Part shown: positions 6,137 through 11,713 of the stretch, piece by piece
Layout: each line of letters begins with the position of its first letter
Numbering within the stretch: the first letter of the stretch is position 1
Assembly (NCBI GenBank): GCA_024278345.1
Contig: JAJRTK010000133.1
Location: 1 to 15,147 of the forward strand
DNA: 15,147 nucleotides
Reading direction: 5' to 3'
From: a bacterium
Lineage (GTDB): Bacteria > CSSED10-310 > JAJRTK01
Notes under the pieces: generated by a model
The model's input: only the letters and a program-made list of their open reading frames with translations
Database searches by the model: none
What the model was told of the DNA's origin: nothing
Program-made: the position numbers and the translations under genes

Positions 6137-7600
6137 ATGCGTGCGCTTCTCATCTACCCGCCCACGGGACTTTTCGACCGGACGGACCGGTGCCAGACGC
6201 CGTTGGAGTTCGCCTCGGCCCAAGGGGCCAGGCCCCCCATGGACCTGGCGTACATGGCGGCGGACCTGGAGGCGAAGGACGTGGAATGCCGGATCATCGA
6301 CTACCCGGTGGAAGGGGGTGGTTTCGAGGCGGTCCGGCGGGACCTGACGAGCTTCCAGCCGGACTACCTGTTCGTCTCCATCACGTCGTTTTCGTTCAAC
6401 GCCGACATGGAGGCGGCGCGCATCGCCAAGGAGGTGGTTCCCAACGTCGTGACCGTGGCCAAGGGCGCCCATTTCAAGCTCCACGGCACGGAGATGCTTC
6501 GCAGCCATCCCTGCCTGGATATCGCCATCACCGGGGAAACGGAGCTCATGGCCACGGCCCTTCTCCGACCGCCAGAAGAGCTGGGCTCCATTCCGGGGAT
6601 CGCGTTCCGGGGAGAACGGGGCCTTGTGCAAACTCCCCCTCGGCCTCCGCTGGAAAAGATGGATCTCCTGCCCATCCCCGCTCGCCATCTGGTCAAGAAT
6701 GAGCTCTATACCCTGCCCAACACCGGTGAGCCTCTCACCGTCGTCCTGGCGTCGAGAGGTTGCCCGCACCAGTGCATCTTCTGCCTGGTCCCCTCCGTCA
6801 GTGGGAGAAAAGTCCACGCCCGGAGCGTGGGGCATCTGATGGAGGAGATCCAGGATTGCGTCAACAACCGCGGAATCCGGAACATCCTCTTCAAGGCCGA
6901 CCTCTTCACGGCGGACAGGGAGTGGGTAGAGGAACTTTGCGACGCCATCCGCAAAGAGGATCTGGGCCTCAAGTGGATCTGCAACAGCCGCGTGGACACC
7001 ATCGACCCAGACCTTGCGAAAAAGATGCGACGGGCAGGCTGCTGGCTCATCGCCATGGGGATCGAGAGCGGGAACCAGGAGATGCTCCGGAAAATGAAGA
7101 AGGCGACCAACCTCCAAGCCGCCAAATCGGGGATCGACGCTTGCCGGGAAGCGGGGATCGAGACCTTCATGTACTTCACCATCGGCCATCCATGGGACAC
7201 CCGGGAAACGGTGCTCCAGACCCTCAAGTTCGCCAGGAAGCTCGACGGAGACTGGGCCGAGTTCCAGCCCTGCGTCCCTTTCCCCGGCACGGAGCTCCAC
7301 GCCATTGCCCTGCGGGACGGGCTTATGGAAGAGGGACCGGAAACCGGCGACGGCGTGAGCCCCCTGGCCTTTTCCCGGACCTACAGCCTGAGCCGAAAAG
7401 AGCTGAACCGCCTGCGCCTCCGGGGCCTGGCCATGTTCTACCTCCGCCCCCGGTTCTGGTTCCGCCTGTTTCGAAAATACCCCCTCTCGACGTTGTGGCG
7501 TTTTTCCCGGGCCGGGCTGGCCTCCATGAAGGCGACACTCCGCCTCATGCTTCGCCGGCGGCTCTGGAAAGAGAAGCCCCGGGAAGCCAGCCGGTCGTGA
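6137..7600 (+). CDS. B12-binding-domain radical SAM protein
   Basis: This 487-residue protein has the BchE/HpnJ-type layout. An N-terminal cobalamin-binding Rossmann-like domain (about 1-165) begins MRALLIYPPTG and contains PPMDLAYMAADLEAKDVE. It is followed by a radical SAM domain with the cluster motif Cys209-Cys213-Cys216 in SRGCPHQCIFC. Further family features are FKADLFTADREW, ICNSRVDTI, MGIESGNQEMLRKMKKATN and FTIGHPWDT. The C-terminal 80 residues are very basic, with RPRFWFRLFRKYP, and may contact a membrane or nucleic acid. Such enzymes methylate or rearrange lipids, hopanoids, tetrapyrroles or peptides. The substrate cannot be told from sequence, and no partner biosynthetic genes lie nearby. 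AAGGA six bases upstream supports the start. It is 193 bases after pafA and unlikely to belong functionally to it. Confidence 0.85.
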   Translation: MRALLIYPPTGLFDRTDRCQTPLEFASAQGARPPMDLAYMAADLEAKDVECRIIDYPVEGGGFEAVRRDLTSFQPDYLFVSITSFSFNADMEAARIAKEVVPNVVTVAKGAHFKLHGTEMLRSHPCLDIAITGETELMATALLRPPEELGSIPGIAFRGERGLVQTPPRPPLEKMDLLPIPARHLVKNELYTLPNTGEPLTVVLASRGCPHQCIFCLVPSVSGRKVHARSVGHLMEEIQDCVNNRGIRNILFKADLFTADREWVEELCDAIRKEDLGLKWICNSRVDTIDPDLAKKMRRAGCWLIAMGIESGNQEMLRKMKKATNLQAAKSGIDACREAGIETFMYFTIGHPWDTRETVLQTLKFARKLDGDWAEFQPCVPFPGTELHAIALRDGLMEEGPETGDGVSPLAFSRTYSLSRKELNRLRLRGLAMFYLRPRFWFRLFRKYPLSTLWRFSRAGLASMKATLRLMLRRRLWKEKPREASRS

Positions 7601-7664
7601 GGCGGGGCGGGAGATCGCCGGGGCACGCCCTCGCCGCGCTCTATCCAACGCCACCCGCCGTTCC

Positions 7665-7805
7665 CTACCCGCCTTCTTCGCCGAAAAGCTCTTCCAGGCT
7701 CTCCGCCTCCAGGCAAAGGCAGGCCCACTCCTCCAACTCTCCCGCCTTCCCCTCCTTCACACGGCGCCGCACCCACCCGGGAAGCCGGCCAAAGCGCTTA
7801 TCCAC
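7665..7805 (-). pseudogene. C-terminal remnant of a DUF4351 (Rpn-type) protein
   Basis: On the minus strand 46 codons before a TAG read KRFGRLPGWVRRRVKEG, then ELEEWACLCLEAESLEELFG. This is the pattern of the DUF4351 C-terminus of Rpn-type putative nucleases: RFG-LP-W, then an LE-W helix, then an SLEE-FG end. The N-terminal nuclease part is absent; upstream of the fragment lie repeats and a palindrome instead. It is therefore best read as a decayed or truncated gene. The family assignment is from memory of the motif, with a short match. Confidence 0.55.
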
Positions 7806-7824
7806 TCCAACCGCCCCACGGGGG

Positions 7825-7844
7825 GATGGCTCCTTCCCGCGGGG
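7825..7844 (+). repeat. Partial third copy of the pafA-upstream repeat
   Basis: GATGGCTCCTTCCCGCGGGG resembles the left half of the units at 4066 and 4127 (GATGGGCTGTTCCCCCGCGGGG), with two single-base gaps and a few substitutions. This indicates a dispersed element rather than a local array. Confidence 0.4.
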
Positions 7845-7854
7845 ACGGATTAGG

Positions 7855-7880
7855 GCATGCAGGCCGGACGGCCTGCATGC
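7855..7880. repeat. 26-bp near-perfect palindrome
   Basis: Arms GCATGCAGGCCG and CGGCCTGCATGC pair perfectly over 12 bp around a GA centre. No T run follows, so it is not a standard terminator. It lies between the DUF4351 remnant and the VanZ-like gene and has the look of a REP-type mobile hairpin. Confidence 0.75.
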
Positions 7881-8043
7881 GAAAAAACACGGTGGTGCGG
7901 AAGGCGAAAAAACATGGGGTCGAGACGCCTGGGCTCCCGGGGGCGACGTTGGGAAGGGAGGTTTTCGGTGTGTTATGAGATATGCAAGTTTCGGGGTTCC
8001 GTGGGCGCATCGGTTCGGGGCATCGAGCAGCGGGTGCCGGACG

Positions 8044-8080
8044 GCGCCCGATGGGAGCGGAACTCAGCACAAAAAAGGAA
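8044..8080 (+). repeat. Dispersed intergenic repeat, copy B, at the VanZ-like start
   Basis: The core CGATGGGAGCGGAACTCA is followed by GCAC, six A residues and GGAA, ending only four bases before the ATG of the VanZ-like gene. The repeat therefore supplies the ribosome binding site (AAGGAA) of that gene. It is the best match to copy C. Confidence 0.6.
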
Positions 8081-8084
8081 TTGG

Positions 8085-8483
8085 ATGAAACCATCGTTCT
8101 GGCGCTTTGCTCCAGCCTTGGGGTATATGGCGCTCCTGTACTACCTTTCGGCTCAATCCAGTGTGAGTCTACCCTCTAGGCTCTCGGACAAGCTCGTTCA
8201 CCTGGTGGCGTACACGCCACTCGGGCTCTTTTGGATTTATGGGCTTGCGGGCCGGGTATCGTGGCGCTGGACCCAAATCTTGGCCTTGCTCTTCACGGCT
8301 CTTTATGGCCTGAGCGATGAATGGCACCAGAGCTTTGTTCCCGGGCGGGTTTCCGAGGCAGGTGACGTTCTAGCCGACGGTCTGGGCGGGGTCGCTGCCG
8401 TGGTCCTGGCGAATTTCTGGAACGTCTGGATGAAGCGGCGACGGAAAAACAAGCCCCAAACGCCCAATAACGGCGCATCCTGA
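8085..8483 (+). CDS. VanZ-like family membrane protein
   Basis: This is a 132-residue integral membrane protein with about four membrane segments (roughly 4-21, 37-55, 63-76 and 96-114) and a basic C-terminal tail. The VanZ-family signature is clear: SDKLVH near residue 34, and SDEWHQSFVPGR followed by GDVLADGLGG (77-102). Family members are small inner-membrane proteins. The namesake raises teicoplanin resistance, but most members have no known function, so no resistance role is inferred here. AAGGAA lies four bases before the ATG, inside a dispersed repeat. The frame stays open upstream to 7857, but that part is repeat DNA and carries no family similarity. The stop is 19 bases before the dehydrogenase gene, so the two are probably cotranscribed. 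Confidence 0.85.
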   Translation: MKPSFWRFAPALGYMALLYYLSAQSSVSLPSRLSDKLVHLVAYTPLGLFWIYGLAGRVSWRWTQILALLFTALYGLSDEWHQSFVPGRVSEAGDVLADGLGGVAAVVLANFWNVWMKRRRKNKPQTPNNGAS

Positions 8484-8502
8484 CATTCCAAGGAGAACTC
8501 TG

Positions 8503-9264
8503 ATGCATGTTCTTGTCACCGGCGCCTCGTCGGGAATCGGCGAAGCCATTGCGTGCCTTTACGGCGCCCGTGGACACACCATCACCCTGGTTGCCCGCCG
8601 CGGGGAGCTGCTGGAGAAGCTCGCCAAAGAAATTGGGAATTCGGCGAAGCTCTTCGTGGCGGATCTCAGCAAGCCCGGGCAGGTCGAAGGCTGGTTCCGG
8701 GAGGCGGAACATCTTCAAGGGCCAGTGGACATCCTGGTGAACAACGCCGGAATGCAGATCGTCGGCCCGGCGGTGAAGCAGAGCCCGGAGACGGGGGAAA
8801 AGCTGCTCCGCCTCAACGTCCATACGCCCATGCGTCTGATCCATCTGGTCCTTCCAGGGATGCTCGAGCGCCGCGCGGGTGCCATCGTGAACATCTCTTC
8901 CATGGCGGCATTGGTCCCGACGCCCGGGATGTTCTACTACAATGCCTCCAAGGCGGCCCTGGCCGCGGCATCGGAGGCGCTCCGGGGAGAGCTTCGCGGA
9001 ACCGGTGTCCATGTCCTGACTGTTTATCCGGGTCCAGTGAAGACCGCCATGGCCGATGCCTCCATCGAGAAGTATGGGCCGGACTCACTGGCCGTAAAAC
9101 TTCTGCCCATGGGGACAACCGAAGAGCTTGCCAAGAAAATCGAGGCCGCGGTGCGCCGCCGGAAGGCGCGGGTGGTCTATCCGGCGAGCTACAACGCCAG
9201 CCGCTGGCTCTCGGGGCCAATCCGCTGGGCCACCAACCGATTGACGCCGGTCCCTGAGAAATAA
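8503..9264 (+). CDS. Short-chain dehydrogenase/reductase (SDR)
   Basis: This is a 253-residue classical SDR that would oxidise or reduce a hydroxyl/keto substrate with NAD(P). The cofactor-binding motif TGASSGIG is at 6-13, ARR after the second strand (31-33) suggests NADP(H), and NNAG is at 80-83. The catalytic set is Asn105, Ser132 or Ser133 (NISSMAA), Tyr146 and Lys150 (YNASK). PGPVKT follows, as usual. The C-terminal part, with RRRKARVVYPASYNASRWL, resembles the DltE/YqjQ-type SDRs that often act on lipid or envelope substrates, but the substrate is unknown. AGGAG lies seven bases before the ATG. It is in an operon with the VanZ-like gene and ends 12 bases before the convergent helicase gene. 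Confidence 0.9.
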   Translation: MHVLVTGASSGIGEAIACLYGARGHTITLVARRGELLEKLAKEIGNSAKLFVADLSKPGQVEGWFREAEHLQGPVDILVNNAGMQIVGPAVKQSPETGEKLLRLNVHTPMRLIHLVLPGMLERRAGAIVNISSMAALVPTPGMFYYNASKAALAAASEALRGELRGTGVHVLTVYPGPVKTAMADASIEKYGPDSLAVKLLPMGTTEELAKKIEAAVRRRKARVVYPASYNASRWLSGPIRWATNRLTPVPEK

Positions 9265-9274
9265 CCGGCGAATT

Positions 9275-9286
9275 CGTCAGCTGACG
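9275..9286. other. 12-bp palindrome at the convergent gene junction
   Basis: CGTCAGCTGACG is a perfect palindrome that overlaps the stop codon of the helicase gene and lies 11 bases after the dehydrogenase stop. There is no flanking T run on either strand. It might help separate the two convergent transcripts, but this is a guess. Confidence 0.35.
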
Positions 9287-10536
9287 CGAAGGGTGGGTCG
9301 TCCCACTCGTCCGGCACGGCGAGAACGGCTCGCGGTCCAGCGGCGAACGCTTCGGCGGCCGGCAGCGGGCTTGTTGGACGGCGGGGGAAGGACGGACTTG
9401 TACGGATGTTCCTCGACGACGGGGATGCGCATTTTGAGCTGCTTTTCGATGTCTACCAGGAAGGCCCTCTCATCGACGCCGCAAAAGGAGATGGCCTTTC
9501 CGGTGGCGCTGGCCCTTCCGGTGCGACCGATGCGATGCACGTAATTCTCCGGTTCATGTGGCAGGTCGAAGTTTACCACGTGAGAGATCCCTTCGACGTC
9601 AAGGCCTCTGGCCACGACATCCGTGGCGATGAGGATTCGGGTCTGGCCGCGGCGGAACCGATGGAGCGCCCGTTCGCGTGAACCTTGTGACTTGTCACCG
9701 TGGATCACTCCGGCGTTGTAGCGCCCGCGATTCAGGTTGCGTTCTACCCGATCAGCACGGCGCTTCGTGCGCGTGAAGACAAGGGCCTTCTTCACGGCGG
9801 GATCGTCCAAAAAATGCTCGAGAAGCGCCCGTTTGTCCCGCCGTTCGACGAAATAGACCGCCTGCTCGATGGTCTCCGGGGTCGGCTCCGCCGGAGTCAC
9901 CGACACCTGGACCGGCTTGTAAAGCATATTCTTGGCCAACTCCCCCACAAGGTAGGGAAGCGTCGCCGAGAAAAACATCGTCTGCCGGTCCCGCGGGCAA
10001 TCGCTGACGATACGCCGAACGTCCGGTATGAAGCCCATGTCGAGCATGCGATCCGCCTCGTCCAGCACCAGGACATCGATGTCTCTGAAAGCGACGAACC
10101 CCTGTTGCTTCAGATCGAGTAACCGGCCGGGCGTGGCGACGACAATATCCACGCCCCTGCGGAGGTCCCTGGTCTGGCGTTGTTGGCTCACACCACCAAA
10201 AACCGTCGTGTGCCGGATGTCCGTGTACCGCCCATAGTCGGCAAAGGCGTCGCCAATCTGCTGGGCAAGCTCCCGCGTGGGCGCCAGTATGAGGGCGCGA
10301 ATCCGCCGAGGATGACCGGAACGGGAGTCCCCATGCCTCGTGTGCAGGTATTGAAGGATCGGCAGGGCAAAAGCGGCAGTCTTGCCCGTTCCGGTCTGCG
10401 CGCATCCCATGATGTCGGAGCCGTCGAGGGCTGGTGGGATCGCCCGTTCTTGAATGAGGGTGGGTGTGGTGTAACCGCATGCCTTCACGGCACGCAAGAG
10501 TGGATTGATCAGCTTCAGATCGACAAAACTCGTCAT
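9277..10536 (-). CDS. rhlE: DEAD-box ATP-dependent RNA helicase, RhlE type
   Basis: This 419-residue helicase would unwind RNA duplexes in ribosome assembly or RNA decay. All family motifs are present and intact: Q motif with Gln29 (TPTLIQERAIP), motif I AQTGTGKT (46-53), Ia PTRELAQQ, Ib TPGRL, II DEAD (159-162), III SAT (190-192), IV VFTRTK, V ATDVVARGLD (304-313) and VI HRIGRTGR (334-341). The C-terminal tail is short and rich in Arg, as in RhlE proteins, and probably adds RNA affinity. The start chosen, MTSFVDLKLINPLL, is where family similarity begins. The frame runs 63 codons further upstream, but that part is not helicase-like. Only a weak GAG precedes the start. The RhlE subgroup is likely but not proven. 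Confidence 0.92.
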   Translation of the reverse strand: MTSFVDLKLINPLLRAVKACGYTTPTLIQERAIPPALDGSDIMGCAQTGTGKTAAFALPILQYLHTRHGDSRSGHPRRIRALILAPTRELAQQIGDAFADYGRYTDIRHTTVFGGVSQQRQTRDLRRGVDIVVATPGRLLDLKQQGFVAFRDIDVLVLDEADRMLDMGFIPDVRRIVSDCPRDRQTMFFSATLPYLVGELAKNMLYKPVQVSVTPAEPTPETIEQAVYFVERRDKRALLEHFLDDPAVKKALVFTRTKRRADRVERNLNRGRYNAGVIHGDKSQGSRERALHRFRRGQTRILIATDVVARGLDVEGISHVVNFDLPHEPENYVHRIGRTGRASATGKAISFCGVDERAFLVDIEKQLKMRIPVVEEHPYKSVLPPPSNKPAAGRRSVRRWTASRSRRAGRVGRPTLRVS

Positions 10537-10935
10537 TGTGTTCTCGCCAGCCCCCCAGCGCCTCGAGGCCACGGGAGCCGAATTGCCCGGGACAGTCCGC
10601 GGACGTTTTAGAGCCCAGGTCCCAAAGGGGACGCGGGGGATGGAGGGCTCTGACCAGAGGAGGGGCGAGAAAGACAAGCACCACAGCCGGAAGACACCAT
10701 CTGCTGCGCCGAGGGCATCAATCACGGCCCTTCAAGGCTCGAAGCAGCAGGCATTCGCCATCACTATTTTCAGCATTCTCTGCTAAGAAGCGGACAGTAA
10801 CCTATCCTGGCTGTCCGCGCAAGTGCGGGAAACGATGTGGGGGTATCCACGTAACGGTCACGTAGGACTAGCCATCACCAGAATAATTGAAAGAAGCTCA
10901 ATATGGATTCCAGGAAGTAGCTCCCTGGATCGCAA
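10537..10935. other. Gene-poor region with inverted repeats
   Basis: No convincing gene is seen in these 399 bases. The helicase frame runs on to 10725 without similarity. An inverted repeat, GCGGACAG (10790-10797) and CTGTCCGC (10811-10818), has 8-bp arms around 13 bases. A second one, TCCAGG/CCTGGA at about 10909-10929, lies just past the stop of the small minus-strand gene. Neither is followed by a clear T run. Base composition falls here from GC-rich to nearly balanced. Confidence 0.6.
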
Positions 10936-11148
10936 CTAGAGCCAAAGAGATTTGGATCGGGCGGGCTCCAACATCATCACCGCACCGATGGGAAATGACT
11001 GAGAGACGCTCGCAAGCAGGCTGATGAGATGTTCGTCGTTTGCGCTGTCGAACGTCGTGCTCGCACAATCACTCCTTCTACCGTTCACTACCGCAAAATC
11101 ACCGCTCTCAGAAAACGGAGATTCATCTTCCTGAGCGGCGTCATCCAT
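10936..11148 (-). CDS. Small unknown protein, possibly coupled to the upstream gene
   Basis: This 70-codon frame begins with ATG three bases after the stop codon of the preceding 131-residue gene (TGA, ACA, ATG), a spacing typical of translational coupling. The product has an acidic Ser-rich N-terminus (DDAAQEDESPFSESGD) and a more hydrophobic C-terminal half (LISLLASVSQSFPIGAVMML). I do not recognise it. There is no ribosome binding site of its own. It could be a real partner of the upstream gene, a former C-terminal part separated by a stop, or chance. Confidence 0.35.
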   Translation of the reverse strand: MDDAAQEDESPFSESGDFAVVNGRRSDCASTTFDSANDEHLISLLASVSQSFPIGAVMMLEPARSKSLWL

Positions 11149-11151
11149 TGT

Positions 11152-11547
11152 TCAAAATGCCCAAAAGCGCACTTTCTTCACTCCGCTCTCAACAGCCTTT
11201 TCCAAGTAGACAAGCAGTTTCTCCATCTCTTTCTGAAATTCACCCTCCTCAAAATATTCTCCGGGACAGTAGACGATTCGAAGTTTCACACTCCATTCTG
11301 ACTCCTCGAGTTTTCCCAAAAGCTGTCGCAGACACAATTCCAGAGGCTCAATCGGCTGCCAATCTGGTTCCTCGTCGGCATGTTTCATCCGACCCAAAGG
11401 TGCCAGATCGATATCGAACATTCTTTCCAGTTGCCGAAGCTCTGAATCTGTGGAGCCATAGCACATCATCCCGTAGCAAAGGGAACGACTCAAATCAATG
11501 TCATGCTCAACTGGCTTGTCCGTGCTGATCATCAAACTGAATCCCAT
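11152..11547 (-). CDS. Unknown 131-residue acidic protein downstream of the caspase gene
   Basis: I do not recognise a family. The protein is soluble, acidic, and has no signal peptide or membrane segment. It begins MGFSLMISTDKPVEHDIDLS, has a Glu/Asp-rich middle (ADEEPDWQPIEPLEL) and ends with a strand, a long helix and a strand (VKLRIVYCPGEYF, then a Lys/Glu-rich helix, then VKKVRFWAF). That size, acidity and alpha/beta outline are like small immunity or inhibitor proteins, but this is only an impression. AAGGAGAT five bases before the ATG makes expression very likely. The gene is 166 bases after the stop of the caspase-FGE gene on the same strand and just before a 70-codon frame. The DNA here is less GC-rich than the rest of the window, which suggests recent acquisition. 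Confidence 0.7.
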   Translation of the reverse strand: MGFSLMISTDKPVEHDIDLSRSLCYGMMCYGSTDSELRQLERMFDIDLAPLGRMKHADEEPDWQPIEPLELCLRQLLGKLEESEWSVKLRIVYCPGEYFEEGEFQKEMEKLLVYLEKAVESGVKKVRFWAF

Positions 11548-11552
11548 CCAAG

Positions 11553-11560
11553 ATCTCCTT
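11553..11560 (-). promoter_or_regulatory. Ribosome binding site of the 131-residue protein
   Basis: AAGGAGAT on the minus strand lies five bases before the ATG at 11547 and rules out the longer in-frame reading that reaches 11703. Confidence 0.75.
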
Positions 11561-11713
11561 TTGCAATGTGAGGCCGTCACAGCCAAGCACGGCTTCGCCA
11601 CATCAGGGGGCGTAAACCATGACCAAGGCCACGGAAGGAAACGGGAAAAGCGGCCACCTGGTGATCGCCAAAGGAGACGCCGACGGCTACCCGCCGCCGG
11701 CATCGGCCCGACC

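Noticed and set aside
6020-7654. A 544-codon minus-strand frame opposite the radical SAM gene
   Set aside because: Same reason: antisense of a clear gene, with a low-complexity composition and no motif.
11548-11713. A retroelement template repeat after the FGE-coding end
   Set aside because: The 166 bases were compared by eye with the end of the FGE coding region and show no extended similarity.
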